From: Lachnospiraceae bacterium
Lineage (GTDB): Bacteria; Bacillota; Clostridia; Lachnospirales; Lachnospiraceae
DNA: 64,000 nt
Direction: 5' to 3'
Assembly: GCA_902363825.1 (NCBI GenBank)
Contig: CABJBK010000006.1
Location: forward strand, 1 to 64,000
A model generated the notes under the pieces. It was not told the DNA's origin. It saw only the letters and a program-made list of their open reading frames with translations, and made no database searches. This document shows, piece by piece, positions 52,579-61,851 of this stretch (position 1 is its first letter; each line of letters opens with the position of its first letter). Position numbers and translations under genes: made by a program.

Positions 52579-54051
52579 CTATTTATCTGATCTTCCTCTA
52601 AATATATACTCCATCTTGCGATCCATACAGCGGCTCTTCTTTGCCGTGATCTCTACTGCTCCATCCCGGAAACGCAGCTCCGCCGTCACCCCGAGCGGAT
52701 TGTTCGGATAACACAGCTTCAGTTTTAACGTATCCTTTTCCCAGGAAAACGCCCCTGCCGTATTCACAATGCGGATATCGGCGCAGGTATAATAATGGGA
52801 AAAACGGACACTTGGCAGATCATTGCACTCCCAGTGGCGGAATCCATAGAAAAGTGTCCGCTCTTTTCCATCTTTCCACACACAGGTGATCGCAACGGTA
52901 TCTTCCGTCTTTCCTGCTTCCACCTGTATCTTTTCCAGCTGATCCTCATTTTCTTCGAGCAGATACGTTCCCACGACACCGGAAATCCGCTCTTTATTTT
53001 TCGCGCCTTCGATATCATCCCCTTCCGGAAACGCAACCGTAAACTGCTCCTTTTTTGATGTTCCGTCAGGATCCGGCGCAATATCCACATCCGCGCACGC
53101 CGGAAGCAGATGTTTCCACATTTCTGCCATCAGCCCGGACATATCCTCGGTGCCGGTGAGCGTTGCGATCACAAGATCCTTCTCCGGTGCCACGATAGCA
53201 AACTGTCCGTATGCGCCATCGCCACGGTACACGCCCTTTGGAATGCACTGCCAGATCTGGTAGCCATAGCCGACGCCCCAGTCATTTCCGTCGCTGTACA
53301 CCTCTCCGCCGGAAGAATCCACGAGATTTGAGGTCATCCGCTCCATCCACGCGCGGTTCAAAAGCTGCTTTCCATTCCACATGCCCTGCTGTTTTAAAAA
53401 GACGCCGAGCTTTGCCACCGTCTCGATTGTCACGTTCAGTCCGATCCCGCCAAGTGAATTTCCCTGCGGGGACTCATCCCAGTAATAATCTTCCACGCCA
53501 AGCGGTTCGAAAAAGCGCGGTGTCAGATAATCCACCAGCTTTTCTCCGGTCACCTTCGTTATGATCGCGGAAAGCACATAGGTTGCCGTTGTATCATAGA
53601 AAAAATGCGTTCCCGGTTCATAGGATGGCTCGATCTCCAGAAATTTTTCGACCCAGTTTCCCTCAAACGCATAGTTTAAGATCGGCGGCTCCGTTTCCTG
53701 TCCGGTACACATGGTAAGCAGATGTTCCACCGCGATCCGTTTCGCGCGTTCTCCGATCGTATCCGGAAGTTCCTCCTTAAAAAAGGAGTATACGGTATCT
53801 TCCACCACAAACAGCCCTTCCTGCACGGCAAATCCGACTCCGACCGCGGTAAATGCCTTGCTGAGCGAATAGAGCATGTGCAACCTGTCCTCCCCATACG
53901 GATACCAGGACGCTTCATAGCACACCTTCCCGCCGCGCACTATCATCAGATCATGCAGTTCGATCCCACGCTCCCTGACTCCTTCTAAAAAGCCTTTGAT
54001 CCCTTCTTCCGAAATGCCTGCTGCCGCAGGACTTATCCTTGGCAAATTCAT
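52579..54051 (-). CDS. Serine hydrolase of the beta-lactamase / penicillin-binding protein superfamily
   Basis: A 490-residue protein without signal peptide. The SxxK motif is in LYSLSKAFTA (residues ~67-76), the second motif in FFYDTTATYVLS (Tyr, with Thr/Asp replacing the usual SN), and the third near GDGAYGQFAIV (HTG/KTG place). This class C-like fold includes esterases and D-aminopeptidases; lack of an export signal argues against beta-lactamase. A ~150-residue C-terminal beta domain follows. It lies behind the carbohydrate importer genes but after a terminator, so it may be only partly co-expressed. Confidence 0.85.
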   Translation of the reverse strand: MNLPRISPAAAGISEEGIKGFLEGVRERGIELHDLMIVRGGKVCYEASWYPYGEDRLHMLYSLSKAFTAVGVGFAVQEGLFVVEDTVYSFFKEELPDTIGERAKRIAVEHLLTMCTGQETEPPILNYAFEGNWVEKFLEIEPSYEPGTHFFYDTTATYVLSAIITKVTGEKLVDYLTPRFFEPLGVEDYYWDESPQGNSLGGIGLNVTIETVAKLGVFLKQQGMWNGKQLLNRAWMERMTSNLVDSSGGEVYSDGNDWGVGYGYQIWQCIPKGVYRGDGAYGQFAIVAPEKDLVIATLTGTEDMSGLMAEMWKHLLPACADVDIAPDPDGTSKKEQFTVAFPEGDDIEGAKNKERISGVVGTYLLEENEDQLEKIQVEAGKTEDTVAITCVWKDGKERTLFYGFRHWECNDLPSVRFSHYYTCADIRIVNTAGAFSWEKDTLKLKLCYPNNPLGVTAELRFRDGAVEITAKKSRCMDRKMEYIFRGRSDK

Positions 54052-54120
54052 GTCCGTTCCTCCTCATTTTGTCTTTCACACTTTGTTATCATTATAAAAA
54101 GGATCCATAAAAATGTAAAG

Positions 54121-54167
54121 AAAAAAGAGCCTCCGTCCCACAGATACCTTCTGTGTAACAAAGACTC
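54121..54167 (-). terminator. Terminator of the carbohydrate importer operon
   Basis: On the minus strand a 17-base arm pairs at 16 positions (several G-T) with its partner and is followed by six T. Confidence 0.7.
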
Positions 54168-54181
54168 TCTCTCGTTCTTTT

Positions 54182-55057
54182 TTAGCCCTTTACCGCTCCT
54201 GCGACCATACCTTTGATGATCTCTTTGCTGAATACAAAATACAGGATCACGATCGGTGCCATCGTAACTAACATTGCCGCCATGATCTTCGGATAGTCTG
54301 AGTTGAACTGTCCGGTGAACTGCGTCAGTGCCAGCGGAACCGTCTGCAATGCCTGATTCTTGATAAGGATCAAAGCGAAGGAGAACTCATTCCAGCATCC
54401 GAAGGACTGGATGATCGCAACCGTAACCATGATCGGACGGCAGATCGGCATGATGATAGAAAACATCGTCTTGGAAAATCCGCAGCCATCGATCGCTGCA
54501 GCCTGTTCAAGCTCCGTCGGGATCGTCTTTACGAATCCTTCCACAAGGAAGATCGCGATCGGAAGTCCGAATGCCACATACGGGATCACAAGTGTGAACC
54601 AGTGGTTGGAAAGTCCGAATTTCTTAAATACAACATAGATCGGTACCAGCAGGGAATGCTGCGGGATCAGCATACCGGTAAGGAATACACCAAACAGCAG
54701 GCGGTTTCCCTTGAATTTTACACGCGCCAGAATGTATCCAACGATAAAACCGAACAGTACGATAAAGAATACGGAAAGGATCGTTGTTCTCGCGCTGTTC
54801 CAGATCGACTGGCCCAGATGATAGTTTGCGTTGCTCAAAATATTGATAAAATTGTCCAGTGTCGGGGACTTTACAATCCCGATGATATCCGCATTAAACT
54901 CTCTTTTCTGTTTCAGTGCGGAGTTTAACATCCAAAACAGTGGGAAAATACAGCTGATTGAAAACAGAATCAAAATTGCGTTTAATACAACTGCAAGTAC
55001 GCCCTGCGCCGGTCCCATCTTTGCTTTTCTTTTTCCTGCAACTTTTACTTCAGCCAT
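54182..55057 (-). CDS. Carbohydrate ABC transporter permease (MalG type)
   Basis: A 291-residue membrane permease of the CUT1 importers with six hydrophobic segments. The ATPase-contact EAA loop reads EQAAAIDGCGFSKTMFSIIMPICRP near 185. It lies one base after the partner permease gene. Its start at 55057 has gggggtgg upstream. The importer's sugar is unknown, and no ATPase gene is nearby, so a shared MsmK/UgpC-type ATPase must serve it. Confidence 0.93.
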   Translation of the reverse strand: MAEVKVAGKRKAKMGPAQGVLAVVLNAILILFSISCIFPLFWMLNSALKQKREFNADIIGIVKSPTLDNFINILSNANYHLGQSIWNSARTTILSVFFIVLFGFIVGYILARVKFKGNRLLFGVFLTGMLIPQHSLLVPIYVVFKKFGLSNHWFTLVIPYVAFGLPIAIFLVEGFVKTIPTELEQAAAIDGCGFSKTMFSIIMPICRPIMVTVAIIQSFGCWNEFSFALILIKNQALQTVPLALTQFTGQFNSDYPKIMAAMLVTMAPIVILYFVFSKEIIKGMVAGAVKG

Positions 55058-55058
55058 A

Positions 55059-55958
55059 TTATTCCACCCCCTTGTCTTTCAAAAGGAAATTAAACAGCTT
55101 CTGCGCACCACCGATAACGATCAGGCTGAGAATGAAGATCGCAACCGAGATACAGCATCCATATCCCATGTTGTTCTGCTTGAACGATACGGTGTATCCG
55201 TATAATGCCATAACCATGGAAGATGTTCCAGGTCCACCGGATGTCATAACATAGATGTTATCAAATGCTTTCATGTTTCCTGCGATACAAAGTATGATAC
55301 AGATCAATAATGTATTTTTGATCAATGGGAATACGATATAGATTGCTCTCTGCACTGCGTTTGCGCCGTCAATCTCCGCACTCTCAAAAATTTCCTTGTC
55401 AATAGAAGCGATACCGGATAACAGGATTACCATATAATATCCGATATACTGCCAGATCAGCGGTATGGATACGAGTAACATAACTTTGTCCGGTTCATTT
55501 AACCATACCTTTGCTGCGTCCGCGTGTCCGATCAGTTTTAAAAACCAGTTCAAGATACCGCGGTTATAGTCATAGATCATTTTCCAGATAAATCCTACAC
55601 ATACAGCGGATATCGTACTCGGGAAGAATCCGAAGGTACGATGCATTCCTTTTAATTTTACCAGTTTCGAATCGATCATTAATACGAAGATAAATGCGAT
55701 TCCGATCTGCCCCACAATACAAATTGCTACCAGATAAATATTATGCCAGAATGACTGCCAGAATGTTGTATCCTGAAACAGTGTGATGTAATTTTGTATT
55801 CCGTTAAATGTTTTCTGCGGTCCGCCTTTCCACTCAAAGAAACTGTCGACAAAGGCTGTGATCAGAGGTACAAACACTGAAAAAACGTATACGATAAGTG
55901 GTACTAAAAGATACAGTGCGACAACTCTTTTTTTCGCACGCATGGATTTTTGTAACAT
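55059..55958 (-). CDS. Carbohydrate ABC transporter permease (MalF type)
   Basis: A 299-residue membrane permease with six hydrophobic segments. The EAA loop is ESAEIDGANAVQRAIYIVFPLIK near 195. The N-terminus is basic (MLQKSMRAKKRVVALYLL). Ribosome site ggagggggt precedes the ATG. It lies 115 bases after the binding-protein gene, in the same operon. Confidence 0.93.
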   Translation of the reverse strand: MLQKSMRAKKRVVALYLLVPLIVYVFSVFVPLITAFVDSFFEWKGGPQKTFNGIQNYITLFQDTTFWQSFWHNIYLVAICIVGQIGIAFIFVLMIDSKLVKLKGMHRTFGFFPSTISAVCVGFIWKMIYDYNRGILNWFLKLIGHADAAKVWLNEPDKVMLLVSIPLIWQYIGYYMVILLSGIASIDKEIFESAEIDGANAVQRAIYIVFPLIKNTLLICIILCIAGNMKAFDNIYVMTSGGPGTSSMVMALYGYTVSFKQNNMGYGCCISVAIFILSLIVIGGAQKLFNFLLKDKGVE

Positions 55959-56073
55959 AAAACCCCCTCCTTGCTCTTACAGGCTGCTCTTTTCTGATTT
56001 AAGGAAGGCTGCTCCAAAACTCATACTTCCCTGTCTTGAAACAGCCTCACCTGAAATTCTTACTTATTCTGCT

Positions 56074-57513
56074 TTAGTAATTTGCTTCATAAGCTGCCTG
56101 TGCGTCTGCTGCCACTTCTTCCGGTGTCTTGTCACCATTTACCATATCCTGAAGATCTGTGTTTACTACACTCCAGATATCGCTGGATAAGTAGGAATCA
56201 TAGATTTCACACGGTGTGGTATCTACATAAGAGTAGTTGTAGAAGTCCTGAGTGAACTGGTCAAATTTGCTTAAATCAACATCAGATACTGTGGTAAGTC
56301 CGCCTAATGCATATTTGTCTGCTACAAAACTTGCAAATTCCGGTCCGGTGATGTACTCAGCAAGGTCGATCGCTGCTGCGAGTTTGTCCGGATCATCTTT
56401 TAATTTCGCATTGATCGCTACAGCGTAGCCAAGACCGATGTTCTGGCTGTCTGCGTCATAAGTTGCGTCAGCCGGCTGCGGTAATACTGCGAATTTTGTT
56501 GTATCATAGAGATCTGTTCCTTCCAGAGAAGCCTGAATATAGGAAACATCCCAGTTACCACCGATGAATGCAGGTGCATCACCGGAAATGTAATACTCAC
56601 GCGCATCTTCATTGGAGATTGCGTTAAAGTCTTTGTTAAAGATATCGGTATCCTTGAATAATCTCTGTGTTTCGGTAAGCGCTGCTACAAATTCCGGATC
56701 TTCGAAAGATGCGCCACCTTTGTTGATCATGGACTGGAACCAGTCTTTTCCGGTATATCTGTCACCTAATGTGGAAAGGAAGCAGGAGTTCATCTGCCAC
56801 TGTGCATTGTTACCAAATGCGATCGCTTCCTGATATCCGGCATCCTGTAACTTCGGAATTGCTGCTTCTACGTCATCCCATGTCTCCGGGAATTTGTCGT
56901 ATCCAGCTGCTTCCCATGCTGCGGAATCATAAACAACTACGGTACAGGTTCCACCGGTCAGTACCGGGAATCCGTAGATCTTTCCGTCTGCATCCTTAAA
57001 CGGTGTGAAATAATCCTGTTTGTAATCTGCTGCATACGGAGAACTGTTGATCGTATCGGTCAGGTCGAGGATCAGTCCCTGATCTGCCCATGCTTTTACG
57101 TTCATACCCTGGATCAGGAATACATCCGGAAGGTCGTCCGCGTTTGCAAGTGTCTGGATCTGTGTCTTGTAATCTGTGTTTGCGAGAACGGTCTGTGTCA
57201 GTGTGATATCCGGGTTTGCGTCATCCCACTGCTGTAATACAGTACGCATACCATCGGAACCACCATTTCCCTGAGATTCCTCTTCTGTTGAGAAGTGCAT
57301 GATCTCAAGATCTCCTGTGTAAGCAAGTGAGCCTGAGCTTGAACCGCCTGCGCTCTCTGTGCTGTCTGTTGAGCTGCCCATGCTCTCGGTAGAAGCTGCT
57401 GCATCGTTTCCGGTGCTTGCTGTTGTGCTGCTGTCGCTTGAACTTCCGCATCCTGCAACCATGGATGCTAACATTGATGCACACAATAAGGTACTAATCA
57501 CTTTTTTCTTCAT
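56074..57513 (-). CDS. Extracellular carbohydrate-binding lipoprotein of the importer
   Basis: A 479-residue family 1 solute-binding lipoprotein. The signal peptide ends SMVAGC (Cys near 22), followed by a ~45-residue Ser/Thr/Gly linker. The mature part starts [21 protein letters not shown], with [22 protein letters not shown] and [26 protein letters not shown], as in oligosaccharide-binding proteins. It is the first gene of the operon; the two permeases follow. ATG at 57513 has aggaggg upstream. Confidence 0.93.
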   Translation of the reverse strand: MKKKVISTLLCASMLASMVAGCGSSSDSSTTASTGNDAAASTESMGSSTDSTESAGGSSSGSLAYTGDLEIMHFSTEEESQGNGGSDGMRTVLQQWDDANPDITLTQTVLANTDYKTQIQTLANADDLPDVFLIQGMNVKAWADQGLILDLTDTINSSPYAADYKQDYFTPFKDADGKIYGFPVLTGGTCTVVVYDSAAWEAAGYDKFPETWDDVEAAIPKLQDAGYQEAIAFGNNAQWQMNSCFLSTLGDRYTGKDWFQSMINKGGASFEDPEFVAALTETQRLFKDTDIFNKDFNAISNEDAREYYISGDAPAFIGGNWDVSYIQASLEGTDLYDTTKFAVLPQPADATYDADSQNIGLGYAVAINAKLKDDPDKLAAAIDLAEYITGPEFASFVADKYALGGLTTVSDVDLSKFDQFTQDFYNYSYVDTTPCEIYDSYLSSDIWSVVNTDLQDMVNGDKTPEEVAADAQAAYEANY

Positions 57514-57556
57514 AAAAACACCCTCCTGCTTTTTACTTAATCGTTTTCGTACTCTT

Positions 57557-57584
57557 ATAATACCATTTATCGAAAAAAATGCAA
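57557..57584 (-). promoter_or_regulatory. Promoter of the carbohydrate importer operon
   Basis: On the minus strand TTGCAT (57579-57584), 16-base spacer and extended -10 TGG TATTAT (57557-57562). No clear LacI-type operator was found; 57585-57700 is AT-rich without other features. Confidence 0.6.
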
Positions 57585-57699
57585 GAGTGTTTTGGTCATT
57601 TCGTCAATTTTAATGAAGCAGTTGTGCTGTTTTTGGATGTTTTGACCAATTTCCGTGTGTTTTTTCGAAAATTTTAGGTTTTTAGTTTCGCTGAAAAAT

Positions 57700-57747
57700 G
57701 TCCAAAAAACACGCAAAAGCGGGCTGTGCAACTGCGCAGCCCGCTTA
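57700..57747 (-). terminator. Terminator of amtB
   Basis: On the minus strand agcgggctg/cagcccgct around a 10-base loop is followed by tttt, gcg and a further T-run. Confidence 0.8.
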
Positions 57748-57768
57748 TTTCCTGTACTCTATATGATT

Positions 57769-59484
57769 TTACTCAACGTCCTTCAATGCCGCAAGGTCTT
57801 CCTCACCGGTACGAACCTTAACAACTTTCGTAACATCATATACGAAAATCTTTCCGTCTCCGATATGTCCGGTGTAAAGTGCCTTCTTGGCTGCTTCCAC
57901 TACCGCGTCCACAGACAGATTTCCGATAATGACATCTACCTTGACTTTCGGAAGAAGGGTCGCATCCATTTCAACACCACGGTAATACTCTCCGGCGCCT
58001 TTCTGGATACCACAGCCCATAACCTGTGTAACCGTCATTCCGGTAACACCGAGGTCATTTAACGCTTTCTTTAAGGTATCAAATTTGGAAAGCTTAACCA
58101 CAATGGATACTTTGTGCATTCCGCTGGATGCTGCCCCACCGATGGTGGTCTGTTTTACCACTTTGACTGCTGCATCAACCTGTGACGGAGTTGCCTTCTC
58201 GACATCATCCTCCCCTAAATCTGTGTTTTCGTTGACATCAAGCGCTCCGGAGATCTCTGTGATCTCAAATCCGGAATATGCACTTGCAAGGCCATGTTCA
58301 TGGATATCAAGACCATCGATCTCAACTTCTGCCGGTACCCGTAAGCCAACTGTTTTGTCGATCACTTTGTAAATAATGAGCATTGTTACTACCACCCATG
58401 CGATCACGGATACCATACCAAGAAGCTGTACTAAGAAATAATGGATACCGCCGCCATAGAAAAGTCCGCCGTCTGTGGAGAAAAGTCCGACACACAGGGT
58501 TCCAAGCGCTCCACACGCTCCGTGTACGGAGATCGCTCCGACCGGATCGTCGATCTTTACTACTTTATCAAAGAATTCTACGGAAAATACAACCAGGATA
58601 CCTGCAAGCAGTCCGATAAAGAATGCGCCGACCGGTGTTACCTGATCACAGCCTGCGGTGATCGCTACCAGACCTGCAAGCGCTCCGTTTAATGTCATGG
58701 AAACATCCGGTTTTTTGTAACGGATCCATGTTACGATCATTACGGTACAGGTTGAAACTGCTGCCGCAAGGTTTGTTGTCATAAAGATGCTGGATGCTGA
58801 TATGAGATCCGCGTCTGTACTCATTGCTGTGGTAGAACCACCGTTGAAACCAAACCAGCAGAACCATAAGATGAATACGCCAAGTGCTGCCAGTGCAAGG
58901 TTGTGTCCCGGAATTGCACGCGGTTTTCCGTTCTTGTCATATTTACCGATACGCGGTCCTAAGATCGCTGCTCCGACGCATGCTGCCGTACCACCTACCA
59001 TATGTACTGCGGTACTTCCGGCAAAATCATGGAAGCCAAGCTGCGCAAGCCAGCCGCCGCCCCAGATCCAGTGACCGGAGATCGGATAAACCACTGCGGA
59101 GATCAGTAAACTGTACAGACAATACGCTACGAAATTTGTTCTCTCTGCCATACTTCCGGAAACGATCGTTGCTGCTGTCGCGCAGAACACGGTCTGGAAT
59201 ATTACATAGCACCAGGTCGGAAGTGTTCCGAAATCATAAGTTCCACGGATCAGCGGATCAAAACCGCCAATGAGCGCTCCGCTTCCGCCAAACATAATGC
59301 CAAATCCGATGAGCCAGTAGATCGGTGTCCCGATACAGAAGTCCATCATATTTTTCATTAATATATTACCTGTGTTTTTCGCTCTCGTCATACCTGCTTC
59401 ACACATTGCGAATCCGGCCTGCATAAAATAAACCATTGCCGCTGCAACAAGCGTCCAGATGACATCTGCTGATGAATAAGTCAT
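57769..59484 (-). CDS. amt: Ammonium transporter fused to a C-terminal PII signalling domain
   Basis: A 571-residue fusion. Residues ~1-405 form an Amt channel with 11 hydrophobic segments and family motifs (FAMCEAGMTRAKNTGNILMKN, HMVGGTAACVGAAILGPRIG, FWFGFNGGST-like stretch, SVHGACGALGTLCVGLF). After a ~55-residue acidic linker, residues ~460-560 form a GlnB/GlnK domain. It includes KLSKFDTLKKALNDLGVTGMTV, a T-loop with EYYRG, PKVKVDVII and the B-loop TGHIGDGKIFVYDV. Free PII proteins plug Amt channels; here the plug is tethered. The second ATG (59484) is chosen, with gaggagg seven bases upstream. Confidence 0.93.
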   Translation of the reverse strand: MTYSSADVIWTLVAAAMVYFMQAGFAMCEAGMTRAKNTGNILMKNMMDFCIGTPIYWLIGFGIMFGGSGALIGGFDPLIRGTYDFGTLPTWCYVIFQTVFCATAATIVSGSMAERTNFVAYCLYSLLISAVVYPISGHWIWGGGWLAQLGFHDFAGSTAVHMVGGTAACVGAAILGPRIGKYDKNGKPRAIPGHNLALAALGVFILWFCWFGFNGGSTTAMSTDADLISASSIFMTTNLAAAVSTCTVMIVTWIRYKKPDVSMTLNGALAGLVAITAGCDQVTPVGAFFIGLLAGILVVFSVEFFDKVVKIDDPVGAISVHGACGALGTLCVGLFSTDGGLFYGGGIHYFLVQLLGMVSVIAWVVVTMLIIYKVIDKTVGLRVPAEVEIDGLDIHEHGLASAYSGFEITEISGALDVNENTDLGEDDVEKATPSQVDAAVKVVKQTTIGGAASSGMHKVSIVVKLSKFDTLKKALNDLGVTGMTVTQVMGCGIQKGAGEYYRGVEMDATLLPKVKVDVIIGNLSVDAVVEAAKKALYTGHIGDGKIFVYDVTKVVKVRTGEEDLAALKDVE

Positions 59485-59554
59485 AATCATTCCTCCTCAA
59501 CTGAAACTAGTAGTATTACACAACATTCCACGCGTTAAAAACATTGCAAAGCAA

Positions 59555-59592
59555 CAAAAAAAGCGCCTAAGGATCTCTCCTTAAGCGCCTTT
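59555..59592 (-). terminator. Leader terminator of amt with an ANTAR-like hexaloop
   Basis: On the minus strand a 14-bp stem (two wobble pairs) ends in seven T, located between the amt promoter and start codon, so it should attenuate transcription. If the innermost a-t pairs open, the loop is AGAGAT (59573-59578), which has the A1/G4 pattern of ANTAR target loops. Confidence 0.75.
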
Positions 59593-59606
59593 GCTTTATG
59601 AACCTT

Positions 59607-59634
59607 ATTATATCCACTTTCTGACATTTGTCAA
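59607..59634 (-). promoter_or_regulatory. Promoter of amt
   Basis: On the minus strand perfect TTGACA (59629-59634), 16-base spacer and perfect TATAAT (59607-59612), just before the leader terminator. Confidence 0.88.
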
Positions 59635-59685
59635 TGCAAATTTTATAAATTTTTTATATTTTTTGCAAACGCAGTCCCACACCCC

Positions 59686-59714
59686 TTGAAACCTGCAGGA
59701 ATATGCTATAAAAT
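59686..59714 (+). promoter_or_regulatory. Promoter of the sigma-like membrane protein gene
   Basis: TTGAAA (59686-59691), 17-base spacer, TAAAAT (59709-59714). Confidence 0.6.
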
Positions 59715-59755
59715 ATTTTCATATCAAAAAATGACAGACAAAAGAGGTTTTTTAT

Positions 59756-60997
59756 ATGCTTGATCCTGAACTGGAAACTGCCATCCGCCAGATAAAGGGC
59801 GCGCAGCAGAACGGTTTTATTACATTTTATAACAAAACATTTCATTATGTTTACACAAGGGCAAAATATCTTTTTCCAAGCCTGATGGAATGCCGGGAAT
59901 TTATCAAGCAGGTCTATCTTTCCTGCTACTTACATATCGCGGAGCTCACGCCCGGCACCGACCTGGAAAAATGGCTGTCCGGACGCCTGCTGTCCCGTTA
60001 CCACAAGCTTCTTGTGGAAAACAGCATCGACGCGTTCGCGCAAGCGGCAAACAGCGAGGTCTTCTCTGTGTCCTTAGATCCCGGTGCGGAATCAGTTCTC
60101 GGATGCATGGATCTTGAGACCTGCTCGCATATCCTGCAGGGGCAGTTAAAAGAGCTTCCCGCGCTTCCGCGTATCTTATTTTTAAGTTTCTTTCACGACG
60201 GACTCTCAGCCCAGGAGCTGTCCGTCTGTTTTGAATGTCCGGAATCCGCGGTATTATGGGAATTAAACCGCACCAAAAACGTCCTGCAGAAAGCGTATCT
60301 CCAGTCGGCACCGGAAAACGGCCAAGTTCTATATCCGTTCAACTTAAAGCTGGTATACCACGCGCTGGAACTGCAAAACAAAAAGTTTGTGAGTACCACG
60401 GAATTTGCGCGGCTCGTATGGGATTCCATCGCATGTGAGCTGACGTTCAAAAAAGCTCCGAAAAAGAAAGTTCTGACGCTTCCGTTACTTCTGTGCTTCT
60501 CGGCGTTGATCCTGGCATTTATCGTGTGCGTGATGTATTCCCACGGATATTTTTCCTCTTCTGCCAGCACAAAAGAGAAACAGGATGCCGCAAACTCCGT
60601 CTACGAGAGCACGGAATCGAGTGTCTCTTTCCCGTACAGCGAGGATGACTTAAAGCCTTCTTCCACCACAACAATCAAGGATGAAAACGGAAATGTGACA
60701 ACTTATGATGAAAGCGGCAGTGAGATCCCAACTCCGCAGACAACAACTCCGAATACGGATTCAAATACCAGTTCAAATACTGGTTCAAGTGCCGGTTCCA
60801 ATACCGGTTCTACTTCTTCCGAAGAGACCGAGACCTCTGCTTCTTCGGGAAATACATCCAAAACCGCGCCCACGGTCGCTGCTCCTACGGTCACAGAGCC
60901 CACCGTAAACGCACCTACGGTAGCGGAACCATCCGTGGCAGAGCCATCGGTAAAGACACCGACGCCACCGGATGAGCCAAAGACTTCTTCCAATTAA
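59756..60997 (+). CDS. Membrane-anchored sigma-factor-like protein with long extracytoplasmic tail
   Basis: A 413-residue protein. Residues ~20-90 resemble sigma region 2 (FITFYNKTFHYVYTRAKYLF; KWLSGRLLSRYHKLL), and residues ~125-182 resemble region 4 (LPRILFLSFFHDGLSAQELSVCFECPESAVLWELNRTK), as in ECF sigma factors. A single membrane segment (residues ~239-262) follows a basic stretch KKAPKKKV. The outside tail (265-413) is Ser/Thr/Gly/Pro-rich, with TPNTDSNTSSNTGS-type repeats and 'TVxxPTV' repeats. It may be a membrane-held sigma-like regulator or a derived structural protein. RBS aagagg is upstream. It is a single gene. Confidence 0.7.
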   Translation: MLDPELETAIRQIKGAQQNGFITFYNKTFHYVYTRAKYLFPSLMECREFIKQVYLSCYLHIAELTPGTDLEKWLSGRLLSRYHKLLVENSIDAFAQAANSEVFSVSLDPGAESVLGCMDLETCSHILQGQLKELPALPRILFLSFFHDGLSAQELSVCFECPESAVLWELNRTKNVLQKAYLQSAPENGQVLYPFNLKLVYHALELQNKKFVSTTEFARLVWDSIACELTFKKAPKKKVLTLPLLLCFSALILAFIVCVMYSHGYFSSSASTKEKQDAANSVYESTESSVSFPYSEDDLKPSSTTTIKDENGNVTTYDESGSEIPTPQTTTPNTDSNTSSNTGSSAGSNTGSTSSEETETSASSGNTSKTAPTVAAPTVTEPTVNAPTVAEPSVAEPSVKTPTPPDEPKTSSN

Positions 60998-61021
60998 AAA
61001 GTTCCGGCATTACGCCGGAAC
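60996..61021 (-). terminator. Terminator overlapping the methyltransferase 3' end
   Basis: On the minus strand gttccggc/gccggaac with a short loop is followed by five T. The stem includes the last codons and stop of the gene ending at 61010. Confidence 0.8.
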
Positions 61022-61849
61022 AATATGAAGTACAGACATCTGATAGGTAATGCCCTGTGCGGTATCAAACGGCCAGCGCAGGGCAATCGATTCATCGATC
61101 AGACATTTTCCTGCGTCCTGACGGTCTATGGCGTCCTTTAACGCCTGACACGCGCCCTGGATGCCTCCGTCTCTGCCAATCCGCTTGCGCTCGCACGCAA
61201 GTACCGCCCCCTTTTTCACAGAACGGTAAAACGCCTCCTGAAAGCGGGGGATCACTTCTTCATTCTTTTGTTTTACATAGTCAAACACCGTAGTTTCCCA
61301 CGTTCCGACTGCTTCAAGATAGACCTGCCAGAGCCAGGCAAACATGTTGTTGATCTGACTGTGGACACCGGCGGCGATCGCGTAATCGTAGGTCTTTTCC
61401 CCGAAATCAAGCGGTCTTCGTTCCGCCCGCGCGTAAAGTTCCTTCATGCGGAGGATCGCATACTCCGCCACTTCCGACATATCGGTATCTTTTCCCTCTA
61501 CCTGGATCATACGAAGCACATCATCCGCGTATTCCCGGTATTCCGCCGGTGTGATCCCGAGAAAATCCGCCTCTTTTAATACCAGCGACGCATCCTCTCT
61601 TAACTGATAGGTATCAAGTGCCGCGAACATGCTCTCCTTCTGGCAGTCGATCAGCGTGATCTGTGAGAAATGTTCCCGAAGCATGCAAAGATCGAGGTCA
61701 TTGCAGCTGCCTGCCCCGAATACCGCAAGCGTACTTCCGGCATCGGTGACACCGGTCAGATACTCGGTCAGTTCTCTCCGGTACTCCGCCCAGTTTTCAT
61801 AGGCGTGCGGTATCGTCTGTGTCTTTAACAGCTCATCGTAAACCGACAT
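61010..61849 (-). CDS. Predicted class I SAM-dependent methyltransferase-like protein
   Basis: A 279-residue protein that I do not recognise as a named family. A Rossmann SAM-binding signature is visible: STLAVFGAGSCNDLDL (motif I, residues ~38-53), ITLIDCQKESM (acidic end of strand 2, ~68-78), and YDYAIAAGVHSQINNMFAW near 155. The remainder is helical. No membrane or export features. It starts two bases after the thioesterase stop, so the two genes are co-expressed; a linked metabolic role is possible but not shown. Confidence 0.6.
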   Translation of the reverse strand: MSVYDELLKTQTIPHAYENWAEYRRELTEYLTGVTDAGSTLAVFGAGSCNDLDLCMLREHFSQITLIDCQKESMFAALDTYQLREDASLVLKEADFLGITPAEYREYADDVLRMIQVEGKDTDMSEVAEYAILRMKELYARAERRPLDFGEKTYDYAIAAGVHSQINNMFAWLWQVYLEAVGTWETTVFDYVKQKNEEVIPRFQEAFYRSVKKGAVLACERKRIGRDGGIQGACQALKDAIDRQDAGKCLIDESIALRWPFDTAQGITYQMSVLHIVPA

Positions 61850-61851
61850 GC

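Noticed and set aside
52579..54051. Secreted beta-lactamase
   Set aside because: No signal peptide, and the second active-site motif differs; a cytoplasmic esterase or peptidase is more likely.
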